DNA of 64,000 bases, taken from the NCBI GenBank assembly GCA_948144175.1, contig CANXME010002010.1, positions 682,001-746,000 of the forward strand. Reading direction: 5' to 3'. The DNA is from Closterium sp. NIES-65 (taxonomy: Eukaryota > Streptophyta > Zygnematophyceae > Desmidiales > Closteriaceae). The stretch's first letter is position 1. Every line of letters begins with the position of its first letter. The position numbers were made by a program, and so were the translations under genes. The notes beneath the pieces are model-generated. The model saw only the letters and a list, made by a program, of their open reading frames with translations, had not been told where the DNA came from and ran no database searches. This document shows, in pieces, positions 11,200-22,200 of the stretch.

Positions 11200-11279
11200 T
11201 CGTATAGAGCAGGTCCTTTGCTAGGACCGTTTTTTTAGGGCCCACCACTACCTACCTACCTACTTATCTAACTGCGCCC

Positions 11280-11760
11280 TAGGGCGCCTCGTTCTTCACG
11301 GCCCCCCTAAGGCCACGCGACCCGCCCCTTAGCGACCTGCGCGCCGCCCCCTAAGGCTCCGTCGGCCCACGCGCTCGCCCCTTACGGCCCCGCGCTCGCC
11401 CCTTAGCGACCCCGTCGGCCCCGCGATCGCCCCTAACGGCCCCGTCGGCCCCGCGCTCACTTCCCTAGAGGCCACCGTCGGCCCCGCACTCGCCCCTAGC
11501 GGCCCCGAACGGCCCCGCGCTCGCCCATACAGGCCCCGTACGGCCCCGTGCTCGCCCCTAGAGGCCCCAAACGGCCCCGCGCTCGCCCCTAGAGGCCCCG
11601 AACGGCCCCGCGCTCGCCCCTACAAGCCACGTACGGCCCCGAGCTCGCCCCTAGCGGCCCCGAACGGCCCCGCGCTCGACCCTACAGGCCCCGTACGGCC
11701 CCGCGCTCGCCTCTAGAGGCCCCGAACGGACCTGCGCTCGCCCTTAGAGGCCCCGAACGG
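11280..11760 (+). repeat. GC-rich tandem-repeat leader of element B
   Basis: About 480 bp built from ~31-35 bp units of the form ccccgaacggccccgcgctc followed by gcccctagaggc, with substitutions. It lies between the primer site and gag, with no long coding potential on the + strand. Equivalent leaders of different sequence but similar GGCC/CGCG texture occur in A, C and G. Confidence 0.8.
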
Positions 11761-11959
11761 CCCGTGACCGCCACAGCCCCTCCAGGACCGAGCCGAGCCG
11801 CGCGACCCGAACCGAGCCGCCCAGTCCGAGCCGAGCCGCGCGACCCGAACCGAACCGCGGCGCCCTACCCGAGCCGCGCCGCCCTAACTGAACTGAACTA
11901 AGCCGCGTGTACTGTTCGAGCCGCCCTACCTGTCTCACCCTCCTACTCCTACTGCTGCT

Positions 11960-13048
11960 ATGGCTAGTCCACCTGTACTAGCTTTCGATGCTGAGGGCCG
12001 CCCAGTGAAGTCTGACACCTGGCTAGATGACCTGCACCTCTATCTACAGCTCACTGCCAAGGACGACATCTCGCTGTACGACCACGCCCTAGGCCATGTC
12101 ACTGCCCCTGCTGCTACTGCTGACAGCACTGCCCACTCACAGTGGCAGACTCGTGACTCCCATGCTCGCTTTGCTATTCGCAACTCCCTGCCGATAGATG
12201 AGCGCGAGCACTTTGGGCAGCAGAAGACTGCACAGGCACTGTACACTGCTGTCGTTGCCCGCTACTCCTCACCGGCCTCTGCCGCACTAGGCCGTCTCTC
12301 TCTTCCCTACCTGTTCCCCGACATAGCATATTTCCACACAGTCGCTGACCTCATTACGCACCTCCGCACTAGTGAGGCTCGCTTCCGCGTTGCTATGCCT
12401 GATGAGTTCCTTGCCAAGAACCCACCCCCGCTCTGGCTCACTCTCTACCACCTAGTCACGCGCCTCCCTGACACTCTGCGCTCAGTCAGGGACCACTTCC
12501 TCGCTCGCTGCCCCACCGAGCTCACCATTGCCCTCCTCGAGAAGGAACTCCTTGCAGCTGAGGCTAGCATAGTCGCTGTAGGTGCCTCTCGTGGCGACCC
12601 CCGTACCCCGTTCTTTGAGGGGTGTTCTCCTTCCCCCCTTCTTCCCTCTGTCGCCTCTGCTGCTGCTGTCAACCTCCTTAGTGCTGAGAAGGTCGGGACT
12701 GCGTCTGCTTCGAGCGGGCGCCGCAGCGGCAAGGGCAAAGGGGGCAAGGGCGGTGGCGGTGATGGAGGGGGAGGCGGTGGTGGGGGCGGTGGCGGCGGTG
12801 GGAGTGGCGGCGCGACTGGAGGGGCTAGTGGCAGCGGTGGGGGTGGTGGCGGCAGCGGCGGGGGAGGTGGTGGGGTTGGCGGTGGACTCGGCGGCGGCAG
12901 GGGTTGGGGTGTGGTCGAGGAGGTGGCGGCGGCGGTGGTGGTTGTGGAGGCACTGGCGGTGGCCAGGGCCAGCAGCACACTCCGTCGCCCCAGGAGGTCT
13001 GTGAGTGGTACTCTCAGCACGGGGGGGGGGGGGGGGGGGTGGCTTTAG
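11960..13048 (+). pseudogene. Element B gag
   Basis: The ATG at 11960 opens MASPPVLAFDAEGRPVKSDT, then WLDDLHLYLQLTAKDDISLY, HLVTRLPDTLRSVRDHFLAR and EKELLAAEASIVAVGASRGD. A long Gly-rich segment follows (residues ~255-320). The proper frame is left inside the Gly-rich DNA. The words EVCEWYSQHGG appear in frame 12904 and the zinc-binding Cys/His part in frame 13005. The latter reads CTYVICTGDRTGQQCGGSHA and then TQRCF. A run of 19 G at 13021-13039 sits at the switch. Gag builds the particle. The frame changes may be mutations, homopolymer sequencing error or, less likely, programmed. Confidence 0.85.
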
Positions 13049-14840
13049 CTGCACGTACGTCATTTGCACTGGTGACCGCACTGGTCAGCAGTGTGGGGGA
13101 TCGCACGCCACACAGCGCTGCTTTGCTCGTCTCAACGACGCTTGGCGTGTTCAGTTCCCTCAGGCCACTGAGCTGCCCCGCTGGGTTGATCTCGTGAAGA
13201 AGGGGATTGATATCTATGCTCTAGACTTTGATGATATTCTCACTGCTATGTATCTGATGTCTACTAGTGGAGAGGGTGCTGAGTACCTGTGTGTGCCGCC
13301 CGACCCGGGCATTAGGACTAGTGCGTCTGCCGCTCCAGGTACTCGCGTGTCTGCTACCCCAGGTGCTGGTGAGGCAGCTGCTCTAGGTGCTTGTGCGTCT
13401 GCCCCCCATGGTACTGAGTCGACTGCAGCACTGCACACCTTCACACTGGACTCAGGCGCTTCTCGCTGCTTCTTTCGTGACCGCACTGCCCTTGAGCTGC
13501 TTGCTCCGCCAGTTGCTGTCTCCCTCGCTGACCCCTCTAGGGGTCCGGTCATTGCGACCTCCTCCACTGTCCTTCCCTGTCCTGCGGTCCCGTCGGCCAC
13601 ACTGTCAGGTCTCCACCTCCCCTCGTTCTCTACGAACTTGGTGGCAGGTTGTGCACTCCATGACGGAGGTGTTCACCAGTTCACCCCTGCCTACGAGCGC
13701 GTGACACACTGCACGTGTGCCCGTACGGGCCGCCACTTGGCTACCTTCACTCGACAGCCGGGGTCGGACCTGTACACACTGACCACCGAGTCCCCTCAGG
13801 TCGCTGCGTCTGCGTTTGCGTCCGCGTCAGGTCAGCTGTCTGCCCCCTGCTCGTGTCGCTCTCTGGCGCACGAGACTGTCCTCTAGCACCACCGACTTGG
13901 CCACCCGTCTGTGCAGCGCCTTTGTGCCATGCACTCCCGATACCTTGTCTCTGGTCTTCCCAGGGTCCTCCCTCCCCTCCCACCCTCGCCTGCTCCTCCC
14001 TGTCTTCCCTGTGTCGAGGGGCGGCAGCGCGCCGCTCCTCACTCCTCCTCGATTCCCCCGACGACTGCTCCTTTGCAGCCGCTCCACATGGACGTGTGGG
14101 GCCCAGCTCGCGTCCGTGGTCAGGGTCAGGAGAGGTACTTCCTGATAGTTGTTGACGACTACTCGCGCTACACCACGGTCTTCCCCTTGCGCACCAAGGT
14201 TGAGGTCCCTGATGTCTTGATCCCTTGGATCCGCAGAGCCCGTCTCCAGCTTAGCGAGCGTTTCCACTCGGACTTTCCTGTCCTGCGCTTGCACTCTGAC
14301 AGAGGTGGTGAGTTCTCCTCCGACCTCTTGGCAGCCTACTGTGCTGAGCACGGCATTGAGCAGTCGTTCACGCTTCCGGCCTCTCCACAGCAGAATGGGA
14401 TTGCGGAGCGCAGCATTGGCCTAGTCATGGAGGTCGCCCGTACCTCCTTCATCCATGCGGCTGCCCCCCACTTTCTGTGGCCATTTGCGGTCCGGTACGC
14501 TGCGCATCAGCTCAACCTCTGGCCCCGTCTCTCCTTGCCGGAGACCTCGCCCACACTGCTGTGGACGGGGGAGGTTGGCGATGCGTCGCGTTTCCGGGTC
14601 TGGGGATCTCGAGCTTTTGTCCGCGATACGTCTGCGGACAAGCTCTCCTCCCGTGCTGTTCCCTGCGTCTTCCTCGGCTTTGTCCCGGGCGCGCCTGGTT
14701 GGCAGTTTTACCATGCCACCTCGCGCCGGGTCTTGCCCTCTCAGGACGTCACTTTTGACGAGTCCGTCTCCTACTACTGCCTCTTCCCCTACCGCACTGC
14801 CCCGCTCCCCCCCCCCGCCTATCTTACTCGCGCATGGTGC
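13005..14840 (+). pseudogene. Element B protease and integrase
   Basis: After the Cys/His block comes FTLDSGASRCFFRDRTALEL, an intact DSGA protease motif, then LHLPSFSTNLVAGC. A TAG at 13884-13886 replaces the Trp codon of VLWHHRLGHPS, the start of the Gag-pre-integrase zinc motif, whose second half is CLPCVEGRQ. The same frame then carries all three integrase catalytic blocks: LHMDVWGPARVRGQG, LRLHSDRGGEFSSDLL and QQNGIAERSIG, followed by VWGSRAFVRD and VFLGFVPGAPGWQFYH. A frameshift near 14815, in a C-run, ends the domain. Confidence 0.86.
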
Positions 14841-14924
14841 TGCTGTGGTAGACCCCCTCCCCCCTCAGGGTGCCGCTCCCTCAGGTGTGTCCCAGGTAGA
14901 CCCGGTTGAGCATGTTGAGGTTGC

Positions 14925-15120
14925 TGTTGACTCTCGTCCTGCTGCGGGTGTGGAGCCTGGGGGTGCGGAGCCTGGTGGTGCGGATTCTGGGGGTGCTGAG
15001 CCTGGGGGTGCTGAGCCTGGGGGTGCGGGGCCTGGGGGTACTGAGCCTGGGGGTGCTGAGCCTGGGGGTGCTGAGCTGCAGAGTCCGGAGTCTGGGGGTT
15101 CTGAGTCTGGAGGTGCTGAG
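14925..15120 (+). repeat. Linker minisatellite of element B
   Basis: 15 bp units (cctgggggtgctgag with variants) encode Gly-Gly-Ala-Glu-Pro repeats in the hinge between integrase and RT. Related arrays lie in A (17200-17400), C (22020-22200), G (34330-34510) and L (62460-62640), with different unit numbers. Confidence 0.85.
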
Positions 15121-15137
15121 CCATTACCCAGAGCTTG

Positions 15138-17495
15138 TCTGGATACGGGCCACTTGACTCTATGGACTCATCCAAAGGCAGAGCTGAGAGCGAGTGGCGA
15201 GTAGGCAGAGGAGTGGCCTGAGGCGAGGAGTACGTGAAGCCGAAGCGCTGAAGGACCTGCTGCACCATGTGTGACTGAGTCAGGGTGATGGTGCGGCGTG
15301 CTCTGTCCCAGGTGATCCGCAAGCCAAGGTAGCTGCGCAGTTCACCCAGGTCTGTGCACGTGTGTCTCTTCTGCAGCTCGAACTTCACGTGGGCTAGTCC
15401 AGCAGTGTCAGCTGTGGCAAGGACCAAGTCGTCGACGTACACGAGGATGTAGAACGGCGGCAAAGAAGTGTCGGTGCGCACAAACAGCGACGGGTTGGCA
15501 GTAGAGGGAGCAAACCCAAGAGCCGCAAGTGTAGTCCTCAGTGTGTCGTGCCACTCACGCGGTGCCTGGCGGAGACCGTAGACTGGGCGCCGGAGGCTCC
15601 ACTGGGTGCCAGGAGGAAAAGACACCCAGTGAAGCCAGGTGGGCGACGCAGCCAGATCTCCTCGTGCAGGCTGCCCTGCAAGAAAGCAGTGCTAAAGTCA
15701 AGAGAGTGCAGCTCGTAGTCACGGTGAGCAGCTATGTGACGCAGTACCCGAAGAGTGGTCATCTTCGGGGTGGGAGAGAAGGTCTGAAAGTAGTCAACTC
15801 CCTGTTGCTGACTGAAGCCACGGGCCACGTAACATGCCTTGAAGACAGGCGGAGAACCCGGCGGCCGCTTCACCTTGAAAATCCACATGCCACTGATGAT
15901 GTTCGCCCCAGGCGGGGGAACCTCGTCAACGTAGGTGCCTGTGGACTTCCAGGAAGCCATCTCTGCGTCCATAGCTGCCTGCCACTTAGAGGAGTAGGTA
16001 CCCTCTATCGCCTCCGCGTAAGAGCGCGGAGTCGGGATGTCAAGTGCATCCGGGTCTCCCTCGGGGGTAAGCAGTACGGTCACGAGATGAGGTGAAGCAG
16101 CAGCCAAACACTGGAACTCTTCCTGCCTGTCCTCAAGGACGTCCGTGCCAAGAGCACACTCACCCCTGACGGACGGAGGACAAACAGACTCAGACTCAGC
16201 AATAAGACTAGCAGCGTAGTCTAGACGACAGCGAGCAGCAAAGTCGACGAGCTCAGCAACTAGGGCAGACGCAGCAGTGGACTCAAAGGAAGGGTCAGTG
16301 ACAAGAGTAGCAAGGAGACGCGTGACAATCGGACTGGCAGCACAAAGAGAGTCCGACTCCGGGTCGGCAAGAGCAGGAAGAGAGGACTCAGGAGGAGAAG
16401 GCAAAGGGGCACGCAGAGGAGAAGTGGACGGACGCAGAGATATCCGGTGCGTGCCAGGGACAGGAGGAGGACGCTGACGGGAACCACGACCACTAGCACG
16501 AGCAGCACGGACAGGCGATGCAGGGCGAGACGCAGGCTCAGGACGCTCAGCAAGACCTCCAGTAGGACCAGTGTAGGGAGAAGGAGCAGGCAGTGGGGAG
16601 GCCGGCACTAACTATAACTGCGACGGGACAGGCTGTGGACACTCTAAGGGAGGAGGAGGACCAGCAGAAGGCGGGAGACCAAGAACCTGCTCAAGGAGCG
16701 GAAGGAAGTACGGCCGAGGCCGCGCAACGACTCCAGACACAGCAGGGACAGCACGAGTACCCCCAGTGGCAGCACCAGCGCCAACAGCACCGCCAGCTCC
16801 AGCACCCCCAGCAGCTCCACTAGCTCCAGAACCTCCAGCAGCACCAATAGCACCCCCTGCAGGACCGCCTCCGGTACCGCCAGCAGTACCCTCAGCGCCA
16901 ACACCCGCAGCAGCTCCAGCTCCAGTCGGACCACGAGAAGATGCAGTGGCCCCAGCTCCAGTAGTACCCGCAGGCCCAGCAGCTCCAGTACTCCCAGTAC
17001 GAGCACCTCCGAGACCCGTGGTACCAACACCCTCAGCAGCCGAAGAACCTCCAGCTCCAGCAGCACGCCTCCAGCTCCGGGCAAACCACTCACGCACCTC
17101 CTGTGGAGAGAGTGGCTACCGTCGAGACGGAGCACCCGGAGAACCTCCAGGCCCAGCACCGCCAGACGCCACACAAGTAGGCCCAGCTCATGCAGGCTCC
17201 GCACCTCCAGGCTTAGCACCTCCAGGCGGAGCACCCCCAGGCTCAGCACCCCCAGTCGTAGCACCCCCAGGCTAAGCACCCCCAGACTCAGCGCCCCCAG
17301 GCGCAGCACCCCCAGGCGTAGTACCCCCAGGCTCAGCACCCCCAGGCTCAGCACCCCCAGGCGTAGCACCCACACGCTCAGCACCCCCAGGCTCACCACC
17401 CCCAGCAACACCAGAGTCACCAGCTACCTCAGCAGGCTCGACTGCGTCTACCTAGGACACACCTGAAGGGGCAGGACCCTGAGGGGGAAGGGGGT
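15138..17495 (-). pseudogene. Element A linker and reverse transcriptase
   Basis: On the minus strand an Ala/Gly-rich linker (about 16612-17420, with GGAEPGG-like units) leads into 16608-15538. That stretch reads ESDSLCAASPIVTRLLATLV, AMDAEMASWKSTGTYVDEVP, WIFKVKRPPGSPPVFKACYV and LHSLDFSTAFLQGSLHEEIW. Near 15625 there is a frameshift (PPGFTGCLFL versus MSFPPGTQW). RT continues to 15138 with LVYVDDLVLATADTAGLAHV (YVDD) and TDLGELRSYLGLRITWDRAR. It ends at SSGPYPDKLW, where the inverted junction with B lies. The catalytic residues are readable but the frame is broken. Confidence 0.86.
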
Positions 17496-18860
17496 CTACC
17501 GGGGGGGGGGGGGGGGGGCTGGCACGAGGAAGAGCGGTGGCGGGGGGAGGGACGGAGTGCGGTAGGGGAAGAGGCGGTAGTAGGGGACCGACTCGTCAAA
17601 CGTGACGTCCTGGGAGGACAAAACACGGCGAGAGGTGGGGTGGTAGAACTGCCACCCTGGCACGTTAGGGGGGAAGCCAAGGAAGACGCAGGGAGCAGCA
17701 CGAGGGGACAGCTTGTTCTCAGACAAGTCGCGGACAAACGCCCGAGATCCCCAGACACGGAACGCAGACGCATCGCCAACCTTCCCCGTCAAAAGCAAAG
17801 CTGAGGAGGCCTCCAGCATGGAGACCCTGGGCTGAAGGTTGATCTGATGCGCCGCGTACCGAACCGCAAACGGCCACAGAAAATGGGGGGCAGCCGCATG
17901 CATCATGGACGTACGGGCAACGTCCATGACCATGCCAATGCGGCGCTCAGCAATCCCATTTTGCTGTGGAGAGTCCGGAAGTGTGAAGGTCTGGCGGATG
18001 CCTCGTGCACGACAGTAGGCTCGCAGAATGTCAAAGTGCAGACGCAGAACAGGAATGTCCGAGCCGAAACACTTCCTGAGCTGGAGACGAGCTGCGCGGA
18101 TCCAGTCGATCAACACCTCAGTGACATCACCCTTGCTGCGCAAGGGGAAGACTGTGGTGTAACGCGAGTAGTCGTCAACCACCAGCAGGAAGTAGCGCTC
18201 GTGACCCTGTCCACGGACGCGGGCTGGGCCCCACACGTCCATGTGAAGCGTCTGCAGCGGGGCCTCTGTCGGAGGAAACTGGGAGGAGTGAGGGGCAGCA
18301 CGCTGCCGCCCCTTGACACAGTGGACGCAGGTAGGGGCAGGCCCCAGAGGAAGGGGAGGGAGGGACAGGGGAAGACCAGAGACAAGGACACGAGAGGCCA
18401 TGCCTCGGAGACGAGGCAGGGAGGGGTGACCAAGGCGGTGGTACCAGAGGAGAGTCTCGTGAGACAGGAGGCGACACGAGCAGGGGGCAGACTCAGGACC
18501 AGACCTGGACGATGCAGCAAACACCTGACCCAACGCAGCTGCCTGACCAGGCGCAGTGATTGGAGGAGACTCAGTGGTCAGTGTGTACAGGCTTGACCCC
18601 GGCCGACGTGTAAATGTGGCCAAGTGTCGGCCCGTCCGAGCGTCCGTGCAGTGGGTCACTCGCTGGCTCGCAGGAGTGAACTGGTGAACCCCCGCATCAT
18701 GTAGGTCGTCAGCACCACTCACCAAGTTTATAGAGCACGAGGGGAGGTAAAGACCAGACACGGTGGCAGAGGGGGCCGCCGGACACGGGAGGGCAGTGGA
18801 GAAGTGTGCAAGAACAGGACCCCCAGAGGGGTCTACCAGAGAGACTGCAACAGGCCGACT
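17496..18860 (-). pseudogene. Element A protease C-terminus, Gag-pre-integrase and integrase
   Basis: The minus-strand reading starts at the C insertion site. It covers LADPSGGPV-like protease sequence, LYLPSCSINLVSG, LLWYHRLGHPSLPRLRGM with CVHCVKGRQ (zinc motif), LHMDVWGPARVRGQGHERYF, then QNGIAERRIGMVMDVARTSM and VWGSRAFVRD. Around 18030 the text reads LRLHFDILRAYCRARG where sisters have LRLHSDRGGEFSSGLLRAYC. An in-frame deletion thus removed the second catalytic Asp and the GGEF motif, so the integrase is inactive. A G/C homopolymer at 17501-17518 disrupts the linker. Confidence 0.88.
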
Positions 18861-18996
18861 TGTCAGAATGAGAAACGAGAATGAATGACTAGAATGAGGG
18901 TTGGGTACAAATAGGTCAAACCTAACCCTAGAAATGTGTACCCACTATAGGCTAACCCACTGTAGCCTAAACAAGTACAACATACAATGTTTGACA
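18861..18996 (-). repeat. 3' LTR of element C
   Basis: 136 bp, tgtcagaatgagaaacgaga to tacaatgtttgaca on the + strand. On the element strand it is preceded by a polypurine-like region (cactcccataggcaaagtgg complement, 18997-19020). Confidence 0.95.
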
Positions 18997-19224
18997 CACT
19001 CCCATAGGCAAAGTGGGGGAGAACAAGGGGTCACAAGACCAGTCAAAGCAAGGCAAAGCTCAGGGTGGATCTCAAGGATACCACACAAGTTCCGAGCACA
19101 AGCAAGCAGTCACAAGACCAGTTCACATGCAGATTTAAAAAAGAAAGCAAGAGATACAGTGATCACAACCTAGCAAGAAAAAGCATGCAGGTATATATAT
19201 ATAGAGATCACTGTACAAGCAAAG

Positions 19225-22200
19225 TCAAGAAGTGAGCAAATGAGGGACAGTAGGCACGAGGCCTAGAACAGTACAGAAGCGCTGATGGTCACAAGGCTGA
19301 AGCGCCTTGGTGAACACGTCAGCAGTGTTGGCCCGAGTGGCCACGTAACGCAGACAAAGCTGACCTCGCTGCTGCAGCTCTCGAGCAAGAAAGTAGCGCA
19401 GAGCAATGTGCTTCGTCCTGTGCTCCAGTCTGTGCTCCCCACACAAGGCAATGGTGGCCTTGTTGTCGACGTACAGCACTGGAGGAGAACGAGGCTGCTT
19501 TCCAAGGTCAGTCAGCAGGTAGGTGAGCCAGCGAAGCTCCTGGGCAGCCATGGCCGTGGCGTATATCTCAGCCTCACAGCTGGAGCTGTGAACAGAAGAA
19601 GAGCGAGTAGAACGCCAAGAGACAGAGCCAGAGCCAAGGCTGAAGGTGTAACCCTGGGACGACCGCTGAGTAGCCTGGTCGTCTGCCCAAGAAGCGTCTG
19701 AGTGCCCAGTGAGAACAGGCCGGTCTCGCCCTCCAAGCACTAGCCCCATGCCCGACGTACTGCACAAGTAGCGCAACACCCTCTTAGCTGCATCCATGTG
19801 CTCCTTCCGGTGACGGCCGGGAGCGACATAGCGTGCTAAGATGCTGAGAGGGTATGCAAGGTCAGGTCGAGTGCAGGTCATCAGGTACATGAGGCAGCCC
19901 ACAAGCTCTGGATACGGACCACTCGGCTCTACGGACTCATCCGAAGGCAGAGCTGAGAGCGAGTGTCCCGTAGGCAGAGGAGTGGACTGAGGCGAGGAGT
20001 ACGTGAAGCCGAAGCGCTAAAGGACCTGCTGCACCATGTGTGACTGAGTCAGGGTAATGGTGCGGCGTGCTCTGTCCCGGGTGATCCGCAAGCCAAGATA
20101 GCTTGTCAGTTCACCCAGGTCTGTGCACGTGTGTCTCTTCTGCAGCTCGGACTTCACGTGAGCGAGACCAACTGTGTCAGAAGTGGCAAAGACCAAGTCG
20201 TCGACGTACACGAGGATGTAGAACTGCGGCAGTGAGGGGTCGGTGCGTAGAAACAGCGACGGGTCAGCAGTAGAAGGAGCGAACCCAAGAGCCGCAAGTG
20301 TAGTCCTCAGTGTGTCGTGCCACTCACGAGGCGCCTGGCGGAGACCGTAGAATGGCCGCCGGAGGCTCCACTGGGTACCAGGAGGGAACGACCCAGTGAA
20401 GCCAGGTGGGCGGCGCAGCCAGATCTCCTCGTGCAGGCTGCCTTGCAAGAAAGCTGTGCTGAAGTCAAGAGAGTGGAGCTCGTAGTCACGCTGAGCGGCG
20501 ACGTGTAGCAGAACCCGAAGAGTGGTCATCTTCGGGGTCGGGGAGAAGGTCTGGAAGAAGTCAACTCCCTCTCGCTGACTGAAGCCTCGTGCAACGTAAC
20601 GCGCCTTGAAGACAGGCGGAGAGCCCGGCGGCCGCTTCACCCTGAAAATCCACATGCCACTGACGATGTTCGCCCCAGGTGGGGGAACCTCGTCGACGTA
20701 GGTGCAAGTGGACTTCCAGGAAGCCATCTCTGTGTCCATGGCTGACTGCCACTGAGAGGAGTAGGGACCGGCCATCGCCTCTGCGCAAGAGCGTGGGGTC
20801 GGGATGTCTGGTGCATCCGGGTCTCCCTCAGGGGCAACAAGCATGGACACGAGATGGGGCAAAGCAGCGGCAAGGCAACCAAACTCCTCCTGCCTGTCCT
20901 CAAGAACGTCCGTGCCAAGAGCACACTCACCCCCGACGGACGGAGGACAGACAGACTCAGACTCAGCAACAAGACTCGCAGCGTAGTCTAGACGACACCC
21001 AGCTGCAAAGTCGACAAGCTCAGTGACTAAGGCAGACGCAGCAGCGGACTCAAAGGAAGGGTCAGTGACAACCGTAGCCAGGAGACGTGTGACAGTAGGA
21101 CTGGCAGCGCGAAGGGTGTCTGACTCCGGGTCAGCAAGAGCAGGAAGAGAGGACGCAGGAGGCGACGGGAGAGCGACACGCTGCGGAGTAGTGGACTGAC
21201 GAAGCGCCATCTGGTGAGTGCCTGGGACAGCAGGAGGACGCTGACTCTGGACACGACTACCAGTGGTAGCAGCACGAACAGGCGACCCTCGACGAGACGC
21301 AGGTGACACAGGACGTGACGCAGGCTCACGTCTCTCAGCAAGACCTCCAGTCGGACCAGTGTAAGGAGTAGGCACAGGGAGTGGGGAGGCAGGCGGTAAC
21401 TGTGGCTGTGACTGGACAGACGGCGGACACTCTAAGGCGAGAGGAGGACAAGGAGGAGGACGCTGACCAAGAACCTGCTGAAGGAGCGGAACGAAGTACG
21501 GCCGTGGCCGTGCAGCAACTCTCGAACCAGCAGAGACACCAGCGGCAGGGTCCTCAGCACCAGCAGAAGCTCCACCCTCCGGGTCCTCCACTCCAGCGGC
21601 AGCAGCAGCACCTCCAGAAGCACCAGCAGCACCTCCAGCAGTAGCAGCACCTCCAGCACCAGGGTCCGCAGCACCCGCAGCAGCTCCAACACCCGGGTCC
21701 TCAGTACGAGCAGCACCTCCAGCAGCACCGCCAGCAGCAGCAGCACCTCCAGCACCAGGGTCCGCAGCACCCGCAGCAGCGTCAACTCAGGGGACCCCAG
21801 CACCAGCAGCTCCACTCCGGAGACTGATGTGCCGAGCGTACCACTCTCGAAGCTGTGGGGAAGAGGGCGGCTCCCGCCGTGGTGGGGAAACACGAGTACC
21901 AACTCCAGTAGCACCACGAGCCCGAGACGAACCCCGCCGGAGGCTGCAGTACCGTGAGTACCACTCACGTAGCTGCTGCGAAGAGGGAAGTCCTCCAGGC
22001 GCCTCACAGTCAACTGCAACACCACCAGGCTCAGCACCCCCAGACTCAGCAACGCCAGGCTCAGTACCCTCAGACCCAGCACCCCCAGGCTCAGCACCCC
22101 CAGTCTCAGTACCCCTAGACCCAGCACCCCCAGGCTCAGCACCCCCAGTCTCAGCACCCCCAGTCTCAGCACCCCCAGACTCAGCACCCCCAGGCTCCGC

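Larger units (their letters stand above)
11068..15120 (+). mobile_element. Element B: 5'-intact, 3'-truncated small-LTR copia element
   Basis: Begins with a 132 bp LTR abutting element A coding sequence at 11067/11068. A degenerate primer site and long GC-rich leader follow, then gag (11960), protease, integrase and the GGAEPGG-type linker. At 15120 it stops and, within about 20 bp, the sequence switches to the minus-strand RT of element A. RT, RNase H and the 3' LTR are absent, as is ~200 bp of A. Insertion followed by a deletion or rearrangement between inverted A and B is the simplest account. Its gag is of the C-type lineage, not the A/G type. Confidence 0.85.

Noticed and set aside
12445-13081. 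Long Pro-rich ORFs antisense to Gly-rich gag (also 24213-24740, 26669-27229, 36420-37152)
   Set aside because: They are reverse complements of GGN-rich codons in gag. No domain, and they disappear where gag is not Gly-rich.
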